From positions 1-42,905 of the IMG/VR virus record IMGVR_UViG_3300042865_000219: DNA of 42,905 nt; one strand, 5' to 3'. Below, one piece after another: positions 30,414 through 37,010 of this stretch. The notes beneath the pieces were generated by a model, which made no database searches, was not told where the DNA came from, and saw only the letters and a list, made by a program, of their open reading frames with translations. Position numbers and translations under genes: made by a program. The stretch comes from a virus. Each line of letters opens with the position of its first letter. Position 1 is the first letter of the stretch.

Positions 30414-30649
30414 TGACCGAGAAACGCCGCAGCAGACGCCTCGACTGGCGCGAAACGCACGTCAGCACAGCAGGGGCTGCGAAGCATCTCGGCGTCGACA
30501 CCGCCGTTCTGCGCGGCGTCATTCGACAAGGGCTGCTGCAATACGATCCGCAGCCCGATCGCAGCGGCCGGCTTCTCGACGTTCTGCGCCGCAGCGACGT
30601 CGAAGCGATCAAACAGCGCATGTACTCACTGCGAGGCGACTCGAAGTGA
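30413..30649 (+). CDS. MerR/excisionase-like HTH protein
   Basis: A 78-residue protein with HVSTAGAAKHLGVDTAVLRG then GLLQYDPQPDRSGRLLDVLR, the pattern of a winged helix of the excisionase/MerR kind. ATG overlaps the SSB stop. It could be the recombination directionality factor for the integrase, or a regulator. No other excisionase candidate is obvious in the window. Confidence 0.6.
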   Translation: MTEKRRSRRLDWRETHVSTAGAAKHLGVDTAVLRGVIRQGLLQYDPQPDRSGRLLDVLRRSDVEAIKQRMYSLRGDSK

Positions 30650-30822
30650 CTCGGCTTACCGAACAGTTGACAGACCCGGACAGCGCGATCGTCCGGGAGG
30701 CGTTGACGCGCCGCTGCGATCAGTGCCGCGCACCGGCCGGCGAGCTCTGCTTGAGACGCGGCGGTATCCAGCACGACCTACTCGGCCGGGTGATCCACAT
30801 CGGGAGGATGCAGCAGCCGTGA
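30646..30822 (+). CDS. Small zinc-finger protein (paralogue of the one at 29796)
   Basis: A 58-residue protein from GTG 30646: CDQCRAPAGELCLRRGGIQH, then LLGRVIHIGRM. It shares the C-x2-C-x-AP-x-GELC core and the H..R end with the 29796 product, so the two probably arose by duplication. Overlaps both neighbours by four bases. Confidence 0.65.
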   Translation: MTRLTEQLTDPDSAIVREALTRRCDQCRAPAGELCLRRGGIQHDLLGRVIHIGRMQQP

Positions 30823-30959
30823 ACTACACGATCAAGGACATCGCGGTCATGGCGTTCGTCGCCGGACTACTCACAGGTCTGTTAGTGGCGTTCGCGTCGT
30901 GCAGCCCTACACCGGACGCAGCGAGTTACCACATCACGACAGGAGCACAGCAGCAGTGA
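30819..30959 (+). CDS. Small putative lipoprotein
   Basis: A 46-residue protein from GTG 30819. After a short start comes the hydrophobic helix MAFVAGLLTGLLVAFASC, in which FASC resembles a lipobox with Cys28 as lipid attachment site, followed by SPTPDAASYH and a Gln tail. It may be exported and anchored at the membrane; phage lipoproteins of this kind can block superinfection. Confidence 0.5.
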   Translation: MNYTIKDIAVMAFVAGLLTGLLVAFASCSPTPDAASYHITTGAQQQ

Positions 30960-31084
30960 CCGACCCGAAGACGTTCCCGGAGATGCTTGACGCCGCGCAG
31001 ACCGGCGAGCAGTTCGCCGCGCTGCTCGGCGGCGCGTTCAAAGCCTTAGAGAAGGCAATCGACGAAGAGCACGACGATGAGTGA
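30956..31084 (+). CDS. Small acidic helical protein
   Basis: A 42-residue protein from GTG 30956 (MTDPKTFPEMLDAAQTGEQF...) ending EKAIDEEHDDE. Overlaps neighbours at both ends. Function unknown. Confidence 0.5.
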   Translation: MTDPKTFPEMLDAAQTGEQFAALLGGAFKALEKAIDEEHDDE

Positions 31085-31298
31085 CGATCTGCGCCGGCGC
31101 ATCGCCGAAGTTCTGCAACGCGATGCGTTCGGCATGACCACACCGACCGCCGCCTACCGGCAGGCCGACGCGATCATCGTCGAGCTCGGTCTGCGGATCG
31201 AGCACGGTCAACGCTCGAACACGACCGGCCCGCTGTGGGGCGGCGACAACCGTCACACCGTTCACCGCTGGGTCACCGACTGGAAGGCCGACGAGTGA
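31077..31298 (+). CDS. Small protein with possible winged-helix features
   Basis: A 73-residue protein (ATG 31077), LRRRIAEVLQRDAFGMTTPT and TAAYRQADAIIVELGLRIEH then HRWVTDWKADE. It resembles short actinophage proteins that pair a helix bundle with an N-terminal start region. Function unknown. Overlaps both neighbours. Confidence 0.55.
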   Translation: MSDDLRRRIAEVLQRDAFGMTTPTAAYRQADAIIVELGLRIEHGQRSNTTGPLWGGDNRHTVHRWVTDWKADE

Positions 31299-31750
31299 AC
31301 TGCCTCGACGTCGTGCCGCTGACATTCCTCGAGGCCGCAACGTTCGTCGGCGACCACCACCGGCACCACAAACCGCCACCTGGCCATAAGTTCAGCATCG
31401 GAGTGTCAGCGGACGACAAGATCGTCGGCGTCGCCATGATCGGCCGGCCAGTCGCGCGGCACTTCGACGACGGCTGGACCCTCGAAGTGAACCGCACCTG
31501 CACCGACGGCACACCGAACGCAAACTCGATGCTGTACGCAGCTGCATGGCGGGCGACCAAAGCGATGGGCTACCGCCGGCTGATCACATACACGCGCGCC
31601 GGCGAGACAGGATCCTCGCTGCGCGCCGCCGGCTGGCGCATCGTCGCCGAACGCTCACCACGCAAAGGATGGGCCGCGCAAAGCAAGACCAGGCCGAGAG
31701 TCGACACCACCGAGCACAGCATCCAGCGCACGCTATGGGAGGCGCAGTGA
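31295..31750 (+). CDS. XF1762-like (GNAT-type) protein
   Basis: A 151-residue protein from GTG 31295. It reads FLEAATFVGDHHRHHKPPPG, KFSIGVSADDKIVGVAMIGR, LEVNRTCTDG and YRRLITYTRAGETGSSLRAA. These are hallmarks of the phage XF1762 group, which has an acetyltransferase-like (GNAT) fold with a strand-helix core at GVAMIG. The substrate is unknown; a GNAT fold next to a DNA-modification cassette is noted but unproven. Overlaps neighbours by four bases. Confidence 0.75.
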   Translation: MNCLDVVPLTFLEAATFVGDHHRHHKPPPGHKFSIGVSADDKIVGVAMIGRPVARHFDDGWTLEVNRTCTDGTPNANSMLYAAAWRATKAMGYRRLITYTRAGETGSSLRAAGWRIVAERSPRKGWAAQSKTRPRVDTTEHSIQRTLWEAQ

Positions 31751-31938
31751 CCGACGACGACCACGCGGCGGCGATACGCGCCAGCATCACCGACGCCGTC
31801 CGCTACGCACTCGGCCACGCCGCAAGCGTTATCGACGACTACGCCGCCCAGACACCAGCCGCACGACCGTTCTGCGACGACCTCGTCACCATCCTCCGAC
31901 ACCACAGCGCAGGCTTCGGCCAGGAAGAGAAACCATGA
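31747..31938 (+). CDS. Small protein of unknown function
   Basis: A 63-residue protein from GTG 31747 with a helical Ala/Asp-rich body (IRASITDAVRYALGHAASVI). Located between the GNAT-like gene and the zinc-ribbon gene and overlapping both. No family recognised. Confidence 0.55.
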   Translation: MTDDDHAAAIRASITDAVRYALGHAASVIDDYAAQTPAARPFCDDLVTILRHHSAGFGQEEKP

Positions 31939-32552
31939 CCGACGAACGCACCCTGCCCGACGCGCTACGACAACTCGAGAACGCGATCACCGCACTCATC
32001 GACCCACGACCCACCACGATCGCAAACAACGTCATCTGGATCGACAGCATCTACACCGAACTTCGGCATGCGATCCACGGACACCGCGCCGGCTCAACCC
32101 GACAACCCTCCGAGCCGCAGCCACCGCTATGGATCGACGGACTCGACCTGTGCCGCGACATCGACGACCAAGCGAAAGCATGGGAACCGAACCCGGCCGG
32201 CTTCGAGCACCACACCGTCAACAGGCTCCGCGCGCTGCTCGAGCGATCCTGGCGACCACAGGACACCGGCACCATCGAAAACATCGCGCGCGGCGTCAAC
32301 GTGTTCGTCCGCCGATACACCACCCTCACTGAAACCAAAGCGAAGACACTGCCCAACCCATGCCCCCGCTGTAACCAGAAGTGGGCGTACCGCGTCCTCG
32401 ACGGCGAACGACTACGCCAACCCTCACTTCAAGTAACCACCGAAGAGTGCCGCTGCCTCGCCTGCGGCGCGAACTGGCCGGCCCGCGAGTTCAGGTTCCT
32501 CGCCGAACGACTACTCGGCTATGCACCACCCGAAGGCGTCGCCGCGTCATAA
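31935..32552 (+). CDS. Zinc-ribbon protein of early region (DUF7341-like)
   Basis: A 205-residue protein (ATG 31935). The first ~130 residues are helical (LPDALRQLENAITALIDPRP). The C-terminal ~65 residues include NPCPRCNQKWAYRV and ECRCLACGANWPAREFRFLA, two CxxC pairs of a zinc ribbon, as in many actinophage early proteins I know as DUF7341. Such proteins often lie near replication genes. Last of the long overlapping early operon. Confidence 0.7.
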   Translation: MTDERTLPDALRQLENAITALIDPRPTTIANNVIWIDSIYTELRHAIHGHRAGSTRQPSEPQPPLWIDGLDLCRDIDDQAKAWEPNPAGFEHHTVNRLRALLERSWRPQDTGTIENIARGVNVFVRRYTTLTETKAKTLPNPCPRCNQKWAYRVLDGERLRQPSLQVTTEECRCLACGANWPAREFRFLAERLLGYAPPEGVAAS

Positions 32553-32737
32553 CTGACACGCCGGCCGTGGCAAAAACCACACGAATGTAATTCTTCTGGT
32601 AGTTTCAACGGCGGCGATACAAGCGCGCCCGCACAACGGTGACGAGCATGACGCCAGCGCAGCCCGGACAGAAGCCCTCCCCCCGATTCTGTCCGGGCTT
32701 CGCTATATCCCCACCCACGACCACCGGAGATCCGACC
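32553..32737. other. Gap with hairpin, no gene
   Basis: This 185-base gap is slightly AT-richer near 32575-32610 (TGTAATTCTTCTGGTAG), which may hold a promoter. It also contains the 13-bp inverted repeat at 32661-32699 described separately. No coding sequence is convincing. Confidence 0.4.
32661..32699. terminator. 13-bp perfect hairpin
   Basis: AGCCCGGACAGAA (32661-32673) pairs with TTCTGTCCGGGCT (32687-32699), 13 bp with a C-rich 13-base loop. It separates the early operon from the next operon and may be a terminator or an RNA/protein-binding site. Confidence 0.6.
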
Positions 32738-32881
32738 GTGGCAACAGTCCTCGAACGCGACATCACCTACGCCCTACACCGGCTTCGCCTCGCCCGCACC
32801 GAAAACAACGAACGCGCCGCCGGCATCTACCAGCGCAGGATCGACGAACTACTCGACCGGTTCGCCGCAACACGACGATGA
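32738..32881 (+). CDS. Small helical protein
   Basis: A 47-residue protein from GTG 32738, with GGAG about nine bases upstream: LERDITYALHRLRLARTENN and IDELLDRFAATRR. Its stop overlaps the HNH start by four bases. Function unknown. Confidence 0.6.
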   Translation: MATVLERDITYALHRLRLARTENNERAAGIYQRRIDELLDRFAATRR

Positions 32882-33147
32882 AACGCAGCACCACCCGCCG
32901 AGACAGGCACCGCAAGATCATCGCCCGCGACAAACCGCCATGCCACTGGTGCGGCGACGACATCGACTACGACGCCGACTGGCTCGACCCGCACGCATTC
33001 CAAATCGACCACGTCATCCCCCTCAACAAAGACGGGCTAGACGCACTCGAGAACATCGTCGCCTCACACCGCAAGTGCAACCGCGAGAAGAGCGACAGCA
33101 TCCCACTACCGGCCGGCGTCCACTACGTCACCGAACGAACCTGGTAA
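32878..33147 (+). CDS. HNH endonuclease (cargo region)
   Basis: An 89-residue protein: PCHWCGDDIDYDADWLDPHA, FQIDHVIPLNKDGLDALENI, then HRKCNREKS. CxxC, DHVIPL (catalytic His), N and KCNxxK are all present. Small HNH proteins near terminases help packaging in several phages, but here six genes lie between it and the terminase. It may instead restrict competing DNA. Confidence 0.8.
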   Translation: MKRSTTRRDRHRKIIARDKPPCHWCGDDIDYDADWLDPHAFQIDHVIPLNKDGLDALENIVASHRKCNREKSDSIPLPAGVHYVTERTW

Positions 33148-33170
33148 CCCAACAAAGGACACCACCACCG

Positions 33171-33848
33171 ATGACCGAAGCGATCAAAGAACTCTGGCGC
33201 ACGCTCGCAACCATCGCCCCTAAAGCCGCGCTGTTCGTAGCCATACTCGCGCTCGGCTGGCTCGTCTCCCGCATCGTCTCCCGCATCGTCGCCAACCTGC
33301 TGCTGCGCGCCGGCTTCAACCGACTCATCGACCGGGCCGGACTGAACAAGATGCTCGGCCAAAGCTACGGCCACGAACTCATCGGCAAGCTCGCCTACTT
33401 CGCCGCGCTACTCGTCACACTGCAACTCGCCTTCGGAGTGTTCGGCCCCAACCCGATCAGCACACTCATCACCAGCGTCATCGCGTTCCTACCCCGACTC
33501 GTCGTCGCACTCGCCCTCGTCGTCGTCGCCACCACGATCGCCTCGAAGGTCCGCGACCTCATCGCTAACGCAATCGGCGGACTGTCCTACGCCAACCTGC
33601 TCGCCACCGCCGCCAAAGCGTTCGTGATCGCACTCGGTGTCATCGCCGCGCTCAACCAGGTCGGTGTCGCACTCACCGTCACCATGCCCGTACTCGTCGC
33701 CGTGCTCGCCACCGCCGCCGGCGTCATCATCGTCGGCGTCGGCGGCGGACTGATCAAACCCGCGCAACAACGGTGGGAACGCGTACTTGACAAAGCCGAG
33801 GCCGAAACCACCACGAAGCTGACCGTCGAACGCACGGTCGTCGAGTAA
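33171..33848 (+). CDS. CmpX / MscS-like conserved transmembrane protein
   Basis: A 225-residue protein with a strong Shine-Dalgarno (AAAGGA) and about five transmembrane helices at residues 19-38, 72-92, 105-125, 147-167 and 173-193. The repeated hydrophobic helix followed by RDLIANAIGGLSYANLL resembles the conserved TM-helix repeats of CmpX-type mechanosensitive-channel-related proteins, though the usual C-terminal MscS domain is absent. The C-terminus is a short coiled coil (RWERVLDKAEAETTTKLTVE). A stress or envelope function in the lysogen or infected cell is likely. It is unusual cargo for a siphophage. Confidence 0.7.
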   Translation: MTEAIKELWRTLATIAPKAALFVAILALGWLVSRIVSRIVANLLLRAGFNRLIDRAGLNKMLGQSYGHELIGKLAYFAALLVTLQLAFGVFGPNPISTLITSVIAFLPRLVVALALVVVATTIASKVRDLIANAIGGLSYANLLATAAKAFVIALGVIAALNQVGVALTVTMPVLVAVLATAAGVIIVGVGGGLIKPAQQRWERVLDKAEAETTTKLTVERTVVE

Positions 33849-33855
33849 CAACCCG

Positions 33856-33921
33856 ATGACCACCTGCACGATCGTGAACGTCGTGCTGTGGTCGCTCGGT
33901 GTCTTTGTCAGCGTCTGCTGA
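33856..33921 (+). CDS. Possible 21-residue membrane peptide
   Basis: ATG 33856 opens MTTCTIVNVVLWSLGVFVSV plus Cys, a single hydrophobic helix, seven bases after the CmpX-like stop. No clear ribosome binding site of its own. Listed with low confidence. Confidence 0.25.
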   Translation: MTTCTIVNVVLWSLGVFVSVC

Positions 33922-34045
33922 CGCACCCCTGACCCCTGGCTAGGTGACCCATGTCACCTTTCCTTCCGTCTCTCGAGGTGCATAGGCGATTTTCACACAC
34001 GGAACGAAAACGTCGTTCCGGCAGTCTTACCGAACCGGAGACTAG
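33922..34045. promoter_or_regulatory. Regulatory gap upstream of the DNA-modification operon
   Basis: Two inverted repeats lie here: AGGTGAC-CCAT-GTCACCT at 33942-33959, followed by a pyrimidine-rich stretch and so possibly a terminator, and CGGAACGA-AAACG-TCGTTCCG at 34000-34020, a candidate operator. TTTTCACACAC precedes the second. The start codon at 34046 has GGAG eight bases upstream, within ACCGGAGACTAG. Confidence 0.5.
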
Positions 34046-34585
34046 ATGACCAGCACGACCGGCGAAACGCCGTCTAGCGGCTCGCTGGGGGCCATTAAAC
34101 GCCTGCCGATCGCCGACTTGAGCACTGTTGAGGGCAATCCTCGGCGTGGTCAGGTCGATGTGATCGCCGAGTCGCTGCGCGTGAACGGGCAGTATCGGCC
34201 GATCGTGGTGAACGCCGGCTCGCTGACCGGCCGGCGCAACGAAGTGCTGGCCGGTAATCACACGATGCTCGCCGCGCGGCAACTCGGCTGGGCCGAGCTC
34301 GACGTGTTCGTCGTCGATGTCGATGAGGAGTCGGCGCGGCGCATCGTCGCGGTGGATAACCGGTCGGCGGATCTCGGTAACTACGACTCGCACTTGCTGC
34401 GTGATCTGCTCGAGTCGCTTGAAGATCTCGACGGCACTGGTTACTCGGATGCGGACTTGAAGGCGTTGACTCGGATCACTGAGGATCCGACGCCGCCGAC
34501 GGACTTTCCGACGTTCGATGAGGATCTTGCGACTGCGTATTGCTGCCCGAAGTGCGGGTATGAGTGGTCGGGTCAGCCGAAGTAG
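34046..34585 (+). CDS. ParB-like nuclease-domain protein of the modification operon
   Basis: A 179-residue protein (ATG 34046). GNPRRGQVDVIAESLRVNGQ, YRPIVVNAG and VLAGNHTMLAARQLGW form the ParB/Srx N-terminal domain (CTP/ATP- or DNA-phosphate-acting fold), here with VDNRSADLGNYD and a C-terminal YCCPKCGYEWSG zinc knuckle. ParB-like proteins often accompany phage DNA methyltransferases and modification genes. It may guide or regulate the modifying enzymes or act as a nuclease. Its stop overlaps the methyltransferase start by one base, tying it to the operon. Confidence 0.8.
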   Translation: MTSTTGETPSSGSLGAIKRLPIADLSTVEGNPRRGQVDVIAESLRVNGQYRPIVVNAGSLTGRRNEVLAGNHTMLAARQLGWAELDVFVVDVDEESARRIVAVDNRSADLGNYDSHLLRDLLESLEDLDGTGYSDADLKALTRITEDPTPPTDFPTFDEDLATAYCCPKCGYEWSGQPK

Positions 34586-35649
34586 TGAAGCCTGCGTATC
34601 GGGTGCCGTCGATGGGCGAGATCCGGGCGATCGAGCCGACTGGTTTGGTTGCTGCGTCGACGTTTTCGGGCTGCGGCGGGTCGAGCTTGGGTTATCGGAT
34701 GGCCGGCTTCTCGGTGCGGTACGCCAACGAGTTTGTTGAGGCTGCCCGCGATACTTATGCGGCGAATCAGTCGCCGGCGACGTTCCTCGATGACCGGGAT
34801 ATTCGGACGGTGGCCGGTGCTGAGATCTTGGAGCACTGCGGCGGGTCGATAGATCTGCTGGATGGGTCGCCGCCGTGCGCGGCGTTCTCGACTGCCGGTA
34901 AACGCCATGAGGGTTGGGGCAAGGTTAAGGGCTACTCGGACACCGAGCAGCGCGTGGATGACTTGTTCTTTCAGTTCGCGCGGATTGTTCGGGAGACGCA
35001 GCCTCGGGTGTTCGTCGCCGAGAACGTGTCCGGGCTTGTAAAAGGCTCGGCGAAAGGCTATTTCAAACTTATTTTGGCTGCGCTGCGTGACTGCGGCTAT
35101 CGGGTTGAGGCGAAGCTGCTGAACGCGGCGTGGCTGGGTGTGCCGCAGGCGCGCCAAAGGTTGATCTTTGTTGGTGTGCGCGCCGATCAGGGTTTCGATC
35201 CTGTGTTTCCGTCGCCGCTGCCGTATCAGTATTCGGTGCGCGATGTTATGCCGGCGGCGGCGGTCGAGCCGATCGAGGTTGATCCGGAGACGGGCCGCGA
35301 GATCACGTTCTATCAGCACGCGATCTACCCGTTCTGGCTGCGCCTGGGCCGGGGTGAGTCGCCGAAAGCGAAGAAGTTCAACCTGATCAAGGTTGATCCG
35401 GACAAGCCGTCGCCGACGATCTTCGCCGCCGGCGGCAACGTCGGAATACCGGGGCCGACGCACTGGGACACGCCGCGCAAGTTCACGCTGCTCGAGGTTC
35501 GCCGGCTGTGCGGCTTCCCTGACGACTTTGTTCTGACCGGTTCGTACGCGAAACGCTGGGAGCGTCTGGGGCGTGCTGTGCCGCCGGTAATGATGAGCCA
35601 CATCGCGGCGTCGCTGCGCGATGAGCTCCTGGCGTGCGTGCCTGCCTGA
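34585..35649 (+). CDS. DNA cytosine-C5 (carboxy)methyltransferase
   Basis: A 354-residue protein from GTG 34585. All core motifs of C5-cytosine methyltransferases are present: motif I FSGCGGSSLGYRMAGF (27-42), motif IV GSPPCAAFS with catalytic Cys98, motif VI ENV (146-148), motif VIII QARQR (188-192) and the target-recognition region before LLEVRRLCGFPDDF. Motif X reads ERLGRAVPPV, with Arg330 where nearly all relatives have Asn (GNxxPP). In engineered M.MpeI a basic residue here (N374K) allows use of carboxy-SAM. Followed directly by an amidotransferase and a CmoA homologue. I infer carboxymethylation of C5; plain methylation is the alternative. Confidence 0.9.
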   Translation: MKPAYRVPSMGEIRAIEPTGLVAASTFSGCGGSSLGYRMAGFSVRYANEFVEAARDTYAANQSPATFLDDRDIRTVAGAEILEHCGGSIDLLDGSPPCAAFSTAGKRHEGWGKVKGYSDTEQRVDDLFFQFARIVRETQPRVFVAENVSGLVKGSAKGYFKLILAALRDCGYRVEAKLLNAAWLGVPQARQRLIFVGVRADQGFDPVFPSPLPYQYSVRDVMPAAAVEPIEVDPETGREITFYQHAIYPFWLRLGRGESPKAKKFNLIKVDPDKPSPTIFAAGGNVGIPGPTHWDTPRKFTLLEVRRLCGFPDDFVLTGSYAKRWERLGRAVPPVMMSHIAASLRDELLACVPA

Positions 35650-37010
35650 TGTGCGGGATCCTCGCCGGCTTCGATCGGAGCCTCGACCCGTCAAGGTTGG
35701 CGCATCGCGGCCCGGACGCGCAGCGCAGAGTGACCGTCGGTGCGGTGACGCTCGGGCACACCCGGCTGGCGATACAGGATCCGCAGCCGCGCTCGGATCA
35801 GCCGTTCACGTTCGGCGATGTCACGCTGGCGTTCAACGGGGAGATCTTTAATCACCGCGAGCTTCGAGGCCGGTTCGATCACCGGTGGCTCACCGAGTCG
35901 GACACCGAGACACTTGCTGTCGGTTTGGCGTCGATGGGTGCGGACTTCTTGCCGCTGATCGACGGAATGTTCGCGGCGGTGTGGGTTGATGAGAACGAGC
36001 CCGACGTGTTGCACGCCGCGCGTGATCGTCAGGGCGAGATCCCGCTGCACTTGTCGACGCACCCGACGGTCGTTGTGTCCTCGGAGCGCAAAGCACTCGA
36101 CGCGACCGGTAAGGCTGTTGTCGACATCGGGGCGGGAACGTATAACCGGATCACCGCGACCGGCATGAAGACGCACCGCTGGCACACGTTGGAGGCTGCG
36201 CCGGCCGGCGCGACGCTCGAGGAGTCGGCGGTGCGGATCCGGCTGCTACTTGAGCAGGCTGTCGCCGCACGCTCGATCGCCGATGTGCCTGTTTGCACGT
36301 TGCTGTCCGGCGGCATCGACTCGGCGATCATCGCGCTGCACTTGAAGCAGATCGTCCCGGATCTGGTGTGCTACACCGCGCGGCTGGATCCCCGGTCGCC
36401 GGATCTGATCGCCGCGCGGCTTGTCGCCGAGACGATCGGCGCGCCGCTGATCGAGGTCGATGTTCCGCCGCCGACGGCCGATGACCTGTCGGAGGTTGTT
36501 CGGGTGATCGAGCAGCCGTCGAAGGCGCAGACCGAGATCGGGTGGGCTTGTTTGCAGTTAGCGCAGCGCATCGACGATGACGGATTCAAGGTGACGTTCT
36601 CCGGGGAGGCGTCCGACGAACTGTGGGGCAGTTACGAGATGAGCTACCACGGCATCAGGCAAGAAGGCTGGTACGGCTACCGGCGGAACTTGACCGCGCG
36701 GCAGGCGTCGAAGAACTTTCCGCGCGTGAACAAGGTGTTCATGGCGCACGGCGTTGAGGCGCGTCTGCCGTTCTGCGATCCGCGCGTCGTCGACTACGCG
36801 CTGTCCCTGCCGGAGCACGCTGTGCGTACCGGTAAGGACGCGAAGTCCCGCAAGGCGATCTTGTCGCGCGCGTATTCCGGTGCGCTGCCGGCGGCGATCA
36901 CTGACCGGGAGAAGGTGGCGTTCCAAACCGGTTTGGGGTTGTCGAAAGTGATCCCGGTGCGAGATCCGGCCCGCTATTACAAGGCCGAGTTCAGGCGCAT
37001 GTATGGCTGA
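35649..37010 (+). CDS. Asparagine-synthetase-like amidotransferase (candidate DNA amidase step)
   Basis: A 453-residue class II glutamine amidotransferase starting MCGILAGF, so Cys2 becomes the N-terminal nucleophile. RGPD (20-23), NGEIFNH (63-69) and SDTET (84-88) form the glutaminase site. SGGIDS (220-225) is the ATP-pyrophosphatase loop, and SGEASDELWGSY (318-329) completes the synthetase site. E. coli AsnB is longer (554 residues). AsnB adenylates a side-chain carboxylate and turns it into an amide with ammonia from glutamine. In this operon the substrate may be a carboxymethyl group on cytosine in DNA. It overlaps both neighbours by 1 and 8 bases. Confidence 0.85.
   Translation: MCGILAGFDRSLDPSRLAHRGPDAQRRVTVGAVTLGHTRLAIQDPQPRSDQPFTFGDVTLAFNGEIFNHRELRGRFDHRWLTESDTETLAVGLASMGADFLPLIDGMFAAVWVDENEPDVLHAARDRQGEIPLHLSTHPTVVVSSERKALDATGKAVVDIGAGTYNRITATGMKTHRWHTLEAAPAGATLEESAVRIRLLLEQAVAARSIADVPVCTLLSGGIDSAIIALHLKQIVPDLVCYTARLDPRSPDLIAARLVAETIGAPLIEVDVPPPTADDLSEVVRVIEQPSKAQTEIGWACLQLAQRIDDDGFKVTFSGEASDELWGSYEMSYHGIRQEGWYGYRRNLTARQASKNFPRVNKVFMAHGVEARLPFCDPRVVDYALSLPEHAVRTGKDAKSRKAILSRAYSGALPAAITDREKVAFQTGLGLSKVIPVRDPARYYKAEFRRMYG

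Noticed and set aside
34573-35694. 373-codon reverse frame opposite the methyltransferase gene
   Set aside because: Low-complexity Arg-rich antisense frame; the forward gene has all methyltransferase motifs.
35649-37010. Simple asparagine biosynthesis gene captured by the phage
   Set aside because: Not excluded, but its tight position between the DNA methyltransferase and the CmoA-like gene makes a DNA-modification role more likely.
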